From Isosphaeraceae bacterium (GTDB taxonomy: Bacteria > Planctomycetota > Planctomycetia > Isosphaerales > Isosphaeraceae): a stretch of DNA of 43,572 nt. The translations under genes were made by a program, and so were the position numbers. Location: assembly GCA_021324445.1 (NCBI GenBank), contig JAJPJC010000377.1, positions 1 through 43,572 of the forward strand, written 5' to 3'. Within the stretch, counting starts at the first letter, position 1. Each line of letters starts with the position of its first letter. A model generated the notes under the pieces. The model saw nothing but the letters and a program-made list of their open reading frames with translations. It was not told the origin of the DNA and searched no databases. Positions 1-6,988 of this stretch are shown piece after piece.

Positions 1-60
1 AAACTGGCCGTAGATTATGTTACTCTGTGGATGATCGCCACGATCGAAAAACTCCTGTAG
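1..60 (+). CDS. C-terminal tail of an unidentified protein (partial)
   Basis: The first frame is open from the window edge and encodes 19 residues ending in WMIATIEKLL before a TAG at 58-60. It could be the end of a gene that begins outside the window. The stretch is too short to recognise a family, and it could equally be chance coding. No terminator is visible between it and the next promoter. Confidence 0.25.
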   Translation, partial: KLAVDYVTLWMIATIEKLL

Positions 61-88
61 CCTGCTTAAAGAAGCCGCCAAAGCGATT

Positions 89-118
89 TTGCAAACAGTG
101 CCTAGTTGGATAAACTAG
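89..118 (+). promoter_or_regulatory. Candidate promoter and palindromic operator of the toxin-antitoxin pair
   Basis: A sigma-70-like pair is seen, TTGCAA at 89-94 and TAAACT at 111-116, with a 16-base spacer. The -10 box lies inside a perfect palindrome, CTAGTT-GGATA-AACTAG (102-118). Type II antitoxins usually repress their own promoter through such palindromes, so this is the likely operator for the Phd-type antitoxin starting at 134. That role is inferred from position and symmetry. Confidence 0.45.
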
Positions 119-133
119 CTTTCTGGAGGCGTT

Positions 134-382
134 ATGACCAGTGTGGGCACGTTTGAAGCCAAGACGCATCTGACCCGGCTGTTAGCGCGGGTGGCCAAGG
201 GGGAGCGGATCGTCATCACCAACCGAGGCAAGCCCGTTGCTCTGCTCGTCCCGCCCGAGCTCGATGAGAAGAGGGATTCGGCCCGGGTCGGTCAAGAGAT
301 GCTCGCGTACCGCGACCGGGTCAAGCGCTCCCTCGACGGAGCCACTTTCCGGGAGATGGCGCATGAGGGGCATCGGTATTAA
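134..382 (+). CDS. Phd/YefM-family antitoxin (VapB-like)
   Basis: An 82-residue protein. The N-terminal half matches the Phd/YefM DNA-binding fold: FEAKTHLTRLLARVAKGE followed by IVITNRGKPVALLVPP, the hallmark of antitoxins that pair with PIN toxins. The C-terminal part, rich in charged residues, is the region that normally wraps the toxin. The start is supported by TGGAGG about seven bases upstream of ATG. It precedes a PIN-domain frame by 26 bases, the usual antitoxin-then-toxin order. It should neutralise the toxin and repress the operon through the palindrome at 102-118. Family assignment is firm; the partner seems damaged, so the antitoxin may now be an orphan. Confidence 0.85.
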   Translation: MTSVGTFEAKTHLTRLLARVAKGERIVITNRGKPVALLVPPELDEKRDSARVGQEMLAYRDRVKRSLDGATFREMAHEGHRY

Positions 383-408
383 CCCGCCCCGTCGTGAGCG
401 GAATCGCG

Positions 409-861
409 ATGACCACCCCACCCCCGCCCGACCGGTTCGTCCTCGATGGGTCGGTCGCCCTGGCCTGGCTGTTCCATGACGAGCAGGATCCGTACGCCGA
501 CGCCATCATTGCCAAGCTGCCGAACTTGGAGATGCTCGTGCCGCGGCTCTGGCATCTGGAGGTCGCCAATGTGCTGCTCGTCGGTGAGCGGCGGGGGCGG
601 TGCTCCCAGGCCGACACCGTTCAGTGGCTGTCGTACCTCCTCGGGCTGCCGATCGTGGTGGACGGCGAGACCGAGACCCGGGCGTGGTCCGACACAGTCA
701 GCCTGGCCCGGCAGTCCGGTCTGACCGCACCCTCGGCGAGCAAGTCACGGGCACGTTTGGCGGCTCCGATCGCATCAGACCACTTGGTCAGGTCGCGCGC
801 GCGTCATCCGGATCGCTTCGCCGCGCGTGCTTCGCGATTGGAAGTTGGCATGATCCAATAG
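409..861 (+). pseudogene. PIN-domain (VapC-type) toxin, C-terminal half lost
   Basis: The first ~106 residues read as a PIN-domain ribonuclease: FVLDGSVALAWLF carries the first catalytic Asp (D13) and WHLEVANVLL carries the conserved Glu (E51). VapC toxins normally continue after SGLT with a YDAAYLELA-type helix and a later TLD, which supply the remaining metal-binding acids. Here the sequence after SGLT (about position 722) turns into an Ala/Arg/Ser-rich stretch with no PIN similarity, and no other frame restores the motif. The break therefore looks like a rearrangement or deletion junction, not a single frameshift. ATG at 409 has a GAGCGGA-type ribosome site; GTG at 394 is an alternative. 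The product is probably inactive. Confidence 0.7.
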
Positions 862-1165
862 AGATCCAACCGGCAGGTCAATCCTCTGGCGCCGTTCGTC
901 TGAACCGGCATCGCCTGCTGCTCGACGGCCCCGGGCTGGCGCTGGAGATCGACTGATTCCACGGCTGGTCGCTGCCTCGGGGCGGTGCGGCCCCGCGACT
1001 TGGCACCCGCTGGTTTCCCCAGGAACGCGGCCGTGCTGCCAAATTGGCATCCGGTGAAGTCGCCCGTCGAGACAGGCTGCCGTTTTGGCAACGCGGGCCA
1101 GGGCCGGCGGCGGGCTGATACCATAAATACCTGTATATTAAGGACTTGAGACAAATGGCCGGCAT
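862..1165. other. Gap with no recognisable gene
   Basis: Frames on both strands here are short, Arg/Pro-rich and match no family I recognise. The segment begins near the truncated PIN toxin and may be imported or rearranged DNA. Near its end an AT-rich patch with ATAC-CT-GTAT (1127-1136) lies about 30 bases upstream of the sigma-54 site, where an activator could bind. That is speculation from position. Confidence 0.4.
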
Positions 1166-1181
1166 CGGCACGCGGCTTGCT
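1166..1181 (+). promoter_or_regulatory. Sigma-54 (-24/-12) promoter for the Hsp20 pair
   Basis: CGGCACGCGGCTTGCT matches the sigma-54 consensus TGGCACG-N4-TTGCW at all but the first base. The invariant GG (1167-1168) and GC (1179-1180) are separated by exactly 10 bases. It lies 126 bases before the first Hsp20 start. A nearly identical box is found at 13382-13397. Confidence 0.7.
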
Positions 1182-1305
1182 TCTCCTTCAACACAAGGAA
1201 GTGAGGACTGGCCGACGAGGCACGGGCGGTCGAGCCGGACGCTTCCGCAAGATGGTGAGTGGTCCTTTCAACAGTTGCCCGTGAGCTCTTGAGAGGAGAT
1301 CTGCG

Positions 1306-1755
1306 ATGCTGCCAGCCATTCGCAACAACCTGGTCGCGACGACCCCCTGGATGACTCCCGTCAACAGGCTGGAGCGGCTGTTCGACCGGTTCTTCGATGA
1401 CAGCTTCTTCCAGTTCGGCTTGACCCCGGATTGGGGCGCCGGCGTACCGGTGTCGCTGTGGCAGGATGACGACTACGTTTACGTCGAGGCCGAGCTGCCG
1501 GGTCTGACCGACCAGGATGTGGACGTGACCGTTCACAACGGCATGCTCTTCATCCGCGGCGAGCGCAAGCCGGAGGAGGGCCGTCAGTACCTGTACAACG
1601 GCCGGACCTGGGGCCGGTTCGAGCGGGTGATCACCCTGCCCGAGGCGGTCGACGCCGACAACGTGCAGGCCGAGCTGACCAACGGCATTCTCCGGGTTGC
1701 CCTGCCCAGGAGCCCGGAGACGAAGCCCAAGAAGATCACGCTCAAGACGAGCTGA
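1306..1755 (+). CDS. Small heat shock protein, Hsp20/alpha-crystallin family
   Basis: 149 residues, the normal size of a bacterial Hsp20. The alpha-crystallin domain spans about residues 45-145: YVYVEAELPGLTDQDVDVTV, then the ELTNGILRVALP strand typical of the family. The acidic N-terminal arm (RLFDRFFDDSFFQFG) suits oligomer assembly. It is an ATP-independent cytoplasmic holdase that binds unfolding proteins. GAGAGGAG before ATG supports the start. It heads a two-gene unit with the Hsp20 at 1865 and has a sigma-54 box 126 bases upstream; no CIRCE element was seen. Confidence 0.95.
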   Translation: MLPAIRNNLVATTPWMTPVNRLERLFDRFFDDSFFQFGLTPDWGAGVPVSLWQDDDYVYVEAELPGLTDQDVDVTVHNGMLFIRGERKPEEGRQYLYNGRTWGRFERVITLPEAVDADNVQAELTNGILRVALPRSPETKPKKITLKTS

Positions 1756-1864
1756 GCGGGTCGAAGGCCCGGTTCGTGAGACCAGAGCGACGTTTTTTCA
1801 CAACGCTCGGCGGAGGCCGGTTGGAACCCTCCCCTCCGCCGAGCCGAACAAGAGGAGCTTTCCG

Positions 1865-2314
1865 ATGGCGCTCGAGCGTTGGGATCCCTTTCGCGAGGCC
1901 GTCAGCCTCCGCGACGCGATGAATGCCTTGTTCCAGGAGAGTTTTGTCCGGCCGTCGGGCCCGCTGGCCCAGGGCGGGGCGGCGACGCTCCCACTGGACC
2001 TGTCCGAAAACGACAACGAGTTCGTGGTCAAAGCCTCGCTGCCGGGCGTCAAGCCCGAGGACGTGCAGATCACCGTCCATGGCGAGACCCTGTCGATCCA
2101 GGGTCAGAGCAAGTTCGAGGAGGAGAAGAAGGACGAGCGGTGGCACATCCGCGAGCGGCGGGCCGGCTCGTTCCAACGCTCGATCGTTCTCCCGGTTCCG
2201 GTCGACTCCGACAAGGCCCAGGCCGCGTTCGAGCATGGCGTCTTGACCTTGACCTTGCCCAAGTCCGAGCAAGCCAAGCCGCGGCAGATCCGGATCGGCG
2301 GGGCCAAGAAATGA
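1865..2314 (+). CDS. Small heat shock protein, Hsp20/alpha-crystallin family (second copy)
   Basis: 149 residues. The N-terminal arm is MALERWDPFREAVSLRDAMN, the alpha-crystallin domain covers roughly residues 40-140 (FVVKASLPGVKPEDVQITV; AAFEHGVLTLTLPKS), and the tail is basic. It is more like the common class A bacterial Hsp20 than its upstream neighbour, so the two are divergent paralogues and may form mixed oligomers. AAGAGGAG sits about eight bases before the chosen ATG; the longer open frame upstream is intergenic. The 109-base gap from the first copy holds no clear promoter, so the pair is probably co-transcribed. Confidence 0.95.
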   Translation: MALERWDPFREAVSLRDAMNALFQESFVRPSGPLAQGGAATLPLDLSENDNEFVVKASLPGVKPEDVQITVHGETLSIQGQSKFEEEKKDERWHIRERRAGSFQRSIVLPVPVDSDKAQAAFEHGVLTLTLPKSEQAKPRQIRIGGAKK

Positions 2315-2324
2315 CGTGACTGAT

Positions 2325-2451
2325 TTCGTGGTGCGTGGTGCGTGGTGCGTCGCTGTCGCGGGCTGAAGCGGCGAGTCCGGGAAAAGCAGGCACTCGAGAC
2401 CGGTTCGGACTAGGCCTCACGTCCCTGTCTTCACGCACCACGCACCACGAA
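2325..2451. repeat. Inverted heptamer repeat (GTGGTGC type) between convergent genes
   Basis: Three tandem GTGGTGC units at 2328-2348 face two GCACCAC units at 2435-2448. The bases 2325-2343 and 2433-2451 form a perfect 19-bp inverted repeat with a loop of about 89 bases. It lies between the convergent 3' ends of the second Hsp20 and the LolA-like gene, so it could serve as a two-way terminator or 3' end stabiliser. It belongs to a family of heptamer arrays seen at several other gene ends in this window. Confidence 0.8.
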
Positions 2452-2467
2452 TCGAGCCACCCGGTGT

Positions 2468-3211
2468 TCACTCCGGCTCGGCGAAGGTCTTGGGATCCAC
2501 CTTGTCCAGGATCTTGAACTCGGTAATCTCCTCCTCCCGGAATTTCTCACCGTCGCGCTTGCTCTCGATCTTGGTGGCCTTCTTGATCCCGTCGAGGTCT
2601 TTGTAATCCTTGTAGGTCGTTTCCTGGGTGTACTCGTCGCCGCGGAAGCCAACGACCCGGGCCACCAGCTTGACTGGCAGGCCGCTCTCCTTGTCGAAGT
2701 AGAGCGTGAAGGGCTTGCCATCCGGCGGCGTCACCTTGATCCCGGCGGCGGGCTTGTCGCCGACCTTCTCCTCGCCGGCCACCTCGAGCTTGAAGTCCTT
2801 CCCTTTCAGCGCGACCAGCGTGGCCGGGATGACCTGGAGGTACACCGTTCGCTTCGTGTTGGCCACGGCGTCCTCATCCATCTCGTTGGCATTATCGCCG
2901 AACTTCCGCCAGCCCTTGTTGCCGCTGAGGACGGTCACCCCGTGGAACTCGTCGCTCTCGATCTCCCCACGGTAATGATCGAGTCCCTGAACGGTCGCCT
3001 GGAGCTGGATGTTTCGCTCATTGTCGTTGAACGTGATCGTCCCCTTGCCCTTCCAGGTCATCGCCTCGGCCTTCTTCAGCTTCTCCTCGCCACCCAGGGC
3101 CTTGATCGCCGCGTCGAGGATGGCGGTCGGGTCTTTCTCATCAGCCCGGGCGGGTCGGCCCAGGCCGGATCCGACGACGATCACGAGCACCGTTCCCAGT
3201 AGCCGTTTCAT
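2468..3211 (-). CDS. Secreted LolA-like (outer membrane lipoprotein-sorting-like) protein
   Basis: 247 residues with a Sec signal peptide (MKRLLGTVLVIVVGSGLG, cleavage near PARADEK). The mature part resembles the LolA/LolB-like beta-barrel half-fold found in many planctomycete periplasmic proteins: an N-terminal helix (AILDAAIKALGGEEKLKKAE), then beta-rich segments ending in TLYFDKESGLPVKLVARV and the YKDYKDLDGIKKATKIESKR stretch typical of this group. The substrate is unknown; a role in handling lipid or lipoprotein is only suggested by the fold. ATG at 3211 with GAGG seven bases upstream is preferred to the GTG one codon earlier. It is a close paralogue of the gene at 3502. Confidence 0.75.
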   Translation of the reverse strand: MKRLLGTVLVIVVGSGLGRPARADEKDPTAILDAAIKALGGEEKLKKAEAMTWKGKGTITFNDNERNIQLQATVQGLDHYRGEIESDEFHGVTVLSGNKGWRKFGDNANEMDEDAVANTKRTVYLQVIPATLVALKGKDFKLEVAGEEKVGDKPAAGIKVTPPDGKPFTLYFDKESGLPVKLVARVVGFRGDEYTQETTYKDYKDLDGIKKATKIESKRDGEKFREEEITEFKILDKVDPKTFAEPE

Positions 3212-3331
3212 CACAGGTCCTCACTGTTGATTGAAAGAAGGGGGTCCGGATGCGGACTGCCCGCGTCCGGGTTCGAAGGGAAGAAAGAAGCTTCAGAGGA
3301 CGTAGTCAGGAGCGGCAGCCCCTGAGACTGT

Positions 3332-3439
3332 CGCCCCTCCGGGGCTTCGGGAACTGAGGGGTGCTCGGCGCTCCGCGGTCGACCAGGGGCTGACGCCCCT
3401 GGCTACCGACGACCGCCCCTCCGGGGCTGTGGGAACTGA
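3332..3439. repeat. GC-rich hairpins and a repeated CGCCCCTCCGGGGCT element
   Basis: Two copies of CGCCCCTCCGGGGCT followed by GGGAACTGA occur at about 3332-3357 and 3414-3439. Each core can fold back on itself. Between them CCAGGGGC-TGAC-GCCCCTGG (3383-3402) forms a perfect 8-bp stem. The array lies downstream of the LolA-like gene at 3502-4254 (minus strand) and could terminate its transcript. No gene is seen in the 3212-3501 gap. Confidence 0.65.
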
Positions 3440-3501
3440 CTCCGAGCCTGACATTCCGATTGTGTCCGGCTCAAGCCTGACCGACTGTCTTGCCGGCGGA
3501 A

Positions 3502-4254
3502 TCACTCCGGCTCGGCGAAGGTCTTGGGATCCACCTTGTCCAGGGTCTTGAACTCGGTGAGCTCCCCCTTGAGGAAGTCCTCGCCATCGCGCTTGCTCTG
3601 GACCTTGGTGGCCTTCTTGATCCCGTCGAAGTCCTTGTAGTCCTTGTACAACGTCTCCTGGGTGTACTCCTCGCCCCCGAAGCCGACCACCTTGGCGACC
3701 AGCTTGACCGGCAGACCGCTCTCCTTGTCGAAGTGGAGCGTGAAGGTCTTGCCGTCGGGCGGCGTCACCTTGATCCCGACGGCCGGCTTGTCGCCGACTT
3801 TCTCCTCGCCGGCGGCCTCCACCTTGAAGCCCTTGTCTTTCAGCGGGAGGATCCGCATCGGGATCACCTGGAGATAGATTCCACGCTTCTCGTTGGCGAC
3901 GTTGTCCTCGTCCATCTCCATCTTTTCGCCGAACTTGCGCCAGCCCTTGTTGCCATTCAGGACGACCACGCCCTTGACCTCGTTGCCGCCGAATTCGCCC
4001 TCGACTTCCGCGCGATAATGGTCGAGGCCCTGGACGGTGGCATGGATGTTGATCGTGTTGTCATTGCCGTTGAAGGTGATCGTGCCTTTCGACTTCCAGG
4101 TGGCACTCTCGGCCTTCTTGAGCTTGGCTTCGCCGCCCAGGGCCTGAATGGCCTTGTCGAGGATGGGCTGGGGATCCTTGTCGTCGGCCCGGGCCGGGTT
4201 GCCGGTGGACGAGACGAGGACGATGGCTAACCATGCACCAACGAGCCGCTTCAT
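3502..4254 (-). CDS. Secreted LolA-like protein (tandem paralogue)
   Basis: 250 residues, clearly homologous over the full length to the protein at 2468-3211: same signal peptide layout (MKRLVGAWLAIVLVSSTGN, mature near ARADDK), same AIQALGGEAKLKKAESATWK segment and the same C-terminal LDKVDPKTFAEPE. It carries a short insert (GEFGGNEVKGVVV) relative to the paralogue. GAGG eight bases before ATG supports the start. Tandem duplication followed by moderate divergence is the simplest history. Ligand and partner are unknown; being exported, it probably acts in the periplasm. Confidence 0.75.
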   Translation of the reverse strand: MKRLVGAWLAIVLVSSTGNPARADDKDPQPILDKAIQALGGEAKLKKAESATWKSKGTITFNGNDNTINIHATVQGLDHYRAEVEGEFGGNEVKGVVVLNGNKGWRKFGEKMEMDEDNVANEKRGIYLQVIPMRILPLKDKGFKVEAAGEEKVGDKPAVGIKVTPPDGKTFTLHFDKESGLPVKLVAKVVGFGGEEYTQETLYKDYKDFDGIKKATKVQSKRDGEDFLKGELTEFKTLDKVDPKTFAEPE

Positions 4255-4368
4255 CGGATCGCCTCACAGGTGAGAAAACCGCCCGAGGCGGCCAGTCCGC
4301 GCATCGGGCCGAGTTGCCGAGGTCGCTCGGCGAATCGCCTATCCTACTTCAGGCGTGGCCCGTGGCAA

Positions 4369-4389
4369 GTAGCCAGTGCCCAGTGGTCA
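4369..4389. repeat. Degenerate heptamer array containing a stop codon
   Basis: GTAGCCA-GTGCCCA-GTGGTCA is three units with a 7-base period. The last TCA, read on the minus strand, is the TGA stop of the LEPR protein gene. The same arrangement occurs at 37376-37403. Confidence 0.55.
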
Positions 4390-6681
4390 CTTGCGACGCG
4401 CCCGTGCAGCCGGCGTCCCACCGACGCCGATTCGAGCGGACGTGCTCGGCTGGAACCGCGAATTGCCCTGGTACGATGCGACGAACGTTCCCCGCGACGG
4501 GGCGCGCCGGCCGATCGCCAGGACGGCGGTGCCGCCGGTGAGCCGGGCCCGGCCCAGGGTATGCCCGTTGCGGCGGAAGATCACGGTCCCGACGGGTGAT
4601 TGTCCGCTCGCTCCCTCGCTGGCGACCGTGGCCACCAGGACAGAGCGCACCTGGCCATTGGCCTGCGCCTGCGTGGTCAGGATGAGGCTGGTGGTCGTGC
4701 TGAAGCGGTCGACCGCCTGGACCAAGGACGGGCTGAGCGAGGACAGGTCGTCGGGCGTGCCGTTGAAGATGGCCTGGATTCGCCCGCTCCCCACCGGGAG
4801 TGTGGAGACCGTCAGGCGGGCCGTGCCGTCATTGTCCAGCGGAGCGGTACCCAGGAGCTGTTTGCCGCGGGTGAAGCTGACTGTCCCCGCGGTGACCGGC
4901 ATCCCGGCGGCGAGGACCGAGGCGGTGAAGGTCACCGGCTGGCCCGGTCGACCGGGGTTGGCCGAGCTGGTCAGGCGCGTCGTGGTCGAATACGGAACCA
5001 CGGCCTGGGTCCAGATCGGGCTCGTCGAGCCCAGGATGTTGGTGGACCCATTGTAGACCGCCGTGATCCCCGTGCTTCCCAGGGGCAGCGCGGTGGTCGT
5101 GAACGTCGACGTCCCCGAGCCGCTCAGGGGGAGTGTCGCCAGGACCGTGGTCCCCTGCTCGAAGCTCACCGTCCCGGTCGTGACCGGGGCCGTGCGGGTG
5201 CTGACCGTCGCGGTGAGGCTGACCGGCTGGCCGGGGTGGCTCGGGCTCGGCGAGCCGGTCAACGCGGTCGTCGTCTCCGACTGGAGGGCCGTCAGCGTCA
5301 CCGCCGCGCTCGAGTACGAGACGGCGAAGGGGACGTTATTGCCCAGGACCACAATGCCGCGGGCCGCATTCTGGAACCGCCCCTGGATGAGCGGGCCCGT
5401 GGCGATGGTGAACTGGTCGCCGGCCTGGTACTCGTAGCCGATGGTCGCCGACAGGGTGCTGTTGCCCAGGGCGATCCCGCTGGTGGAGTCGCCGTCGACG
5501 AGCTGGGTATACCCGCTGCCGGCGGTCAGACCGTCGAGGGCGACCGCGAAGGTCGAGCCGGCCTGAAACGAGGCCGGCCCGGAGATGTTCCAGGTCCCGA
5601 GGCCGCCGAAGGTCGCCCCGGTGCCGACCTCCAGGCCCCCGATGTTCAAGGAGCCGTCCAGGTCGAGCGCGCCGAGGAGCACCTGGACGGAGCCGGCGCC
5701 GCCGAAGTTGATGGACCCGGTCGTCAAGGTGCCGTTCCCGTCCTTGATGAACTGGCCCAGCCCGGTGATCGACCCGGTGAGCTGGTCGGAGTCAGGGACG
5801 GGGACGACGGCCCTGAGGCTGGTCTGGGCCGCCGTCGCGGCGGTCCCCTCGAGGTCGACCTGGCCGGCGCCGGCGATCGATCCCACCTGGGCCGCGACCC
5901 CGCCGGCCTCGGCCAGCTCGGCGCCGGCATCGACCAGGAACTTGGTTCCCGTGAAGGCGGTGCTCACGCCGAGGATGAGCGTCCCGCCGGAGACCTCGAA
6001 CGATTGCAGGCTCAAACCGATCTCGGGGTCGAACACGTTCGAGGTGTCGATGACGAGCTGGCCGCCGCCCGACTTGGAAGCCCCACCTTGCAAGTTGAGC
6101 TGGACGCCCGTCGGGTTGGCGGTGCTGCCGACGGTGAGGGTGCTCCCCTCCTGTGCATAGATCGAGGCGCCCCGGTTCAGCGTCAGCCCGGCGAGCAGGA
6201 TCGTGGCGTTGGTCGCCGCACCGTGGGGATTCAGAACGACCACGCCGTTGTTGATCGTGACCGGATTCCCCTGGAAGGTGTAGGAATCCTGGATCGTGAG
6301 GGTGTTGATCGGGAAATTGATCGCGCCGGAGGTGGAGTTGAAATGGATCGTCGTGGGGCTGCCCGCCGGCAGGGTGGCGACCGGCGGAAAAACGATGTTG
6401 GAGCCGACGGTCGGCGTGCCGGTGAGCGGGACACCGATCTGGGGCCCGAAGTGGCTCCAGTTGTTCGGGTCATTCCAGCTCATCTTGTCGCCGAGGGCCG
6501 TCCAGACGTAGGTGCTGGCGTTGGGGTAGTAGCTGGGAGTCAGGCGCGGCTCGAGGAGCTCGGGACCCAGCCGAAGCCCCCGGCGAGCCCGCCGACGCCC
6601 CGAGCGGGCGGCACCGGAAGGCCGACGGAAATGGCGGCCCCATCGGAGCAGAGACACGATTCCCAGGTGCGTCAACGGCAT
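4387..6681 (-). CDS. Large exported Ig-like repeat protein with LEPR-XLL-type N-terminus
   Basis: 764 residues. The N-terminus has an Arg-rich stretch (residues 20-36) followed by GPELLEPRLTPS (39-50), which matches the LEPR-XLL-type sorting motif of giant planctomycete exported proteins. Residues ~55-470 are Gly/Thr/Ser-rich beta-helix-like sequence (NNWSHFG, NGVVVLNPHGAATNATILLAG) of the passenger/autotransporter-repeat kind. Three Ig-like (Big_3-type) repeats follow at about 475-560, 565-655 and 660-755, each starting STTT-L and containing a GTVSF or GTVIF strand. It probably sits on the cell surface or is secreted; binding partner unknown. The C-terminus ends in RARRK with no sorting signal I recognise. 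Confidence 0.8.
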   Translation of the reverse strand: MPLTHLGIVSLLRWGRHFRRPSGAARSGRRRARRGLRLGPELLEPRLTPSYYPNASTYVWTALGDKMSWNDPNNWSHFGPQIGVPLTGTPTVGSNIVFPPVATLPAGSPTTIHFNSTSGAINFPINTLTIQDSYTFQGNPVTINNGVVVLNPHGAATNATILLAGLTLNRGASIYAQEGSTLTVGSTANPTGVQLNLQGGASKSGGGQLVIDTSNVFDPEIGLSLQSFEVSGGTLILGVSTAFTGTKFLVDAGAELAEAGGVAAQVGSIAGAGQVDLEGTAATAAQTSLRAVVPVPDSDQLTGSITGLGQFIKDGNGTLTTGSINFGGAGSVQVLLGALDLDGSLNIGGLEVGTGATFGGLGTWNISGPASFQAGSTFAVALDGLTAGSGYTQLVDGDSTSGIALGNSTLSATIGYEYQAGDQFTIATGPLIQGRFQNAARGIVVLGNNVPFAVSYSSAAVTLTALQSETTTALTGSPSPSHPGQPVSLTATVSTRTAPVTTGTVSFEQGTTVLATLPLSGSGTSTFTTTALPLGSTGITAVYNGSTNILGSTSPIWTQAVVPYSTTTRLTSSANPGRPGQPVTFTASVLAAGMPVTAGTVSFTRGKQLLGTAPLDNDGTARLTVSTLPVGSGRIQAIFNGTPDDLSSLSPSLVQAVDRFSTTTSLILTTQAQANGQVRSVLVATVASEGASGQSPVGTVIFRRNGHTLGRARLTGGTAVLAIGRRAPSRGTFVASYQGNSRFQPSTSARIGVGGTPAARARRK

Positions 6682-6988
6682 CCGCGCGCAATCCTTTCCC
6701 TGGTCGCGGCCGGGATGGTTCCGACTCCGTCATGCGCATGCATTCGCCCGAACGAGATGCCGGAGATTGCAGGCTGGTTGCGCGCCCGGCCACTGGTCGA
6801 GGATACCGCGGCCGTCTCGAGCCGGAAAGATCTCCGACCGAGCTTCGACGAGGATCGACAGCGGCGTTTCCCGAGGCGTCTCGCTGCTCGACAATCGTCT
6901 GCCTCGTCCGCGATGCTCTCCTCGAATATGATGGCAGCGGTCCGCGGCTCATCCTCGATTTCTCCCGCGAGGCGCTCGGTTGCCCGCC
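6682..6988. other. Divergent gap without a recognised gene
   Basis: This stretch separates the LEPR protein (minus) from the methyltransferase-glycosyltransferase (plus) and should contain both promoters. Short frames on both strands are Arg-rich and match nothing. I see no strong promoter or repeat. Confidence 0.4.
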
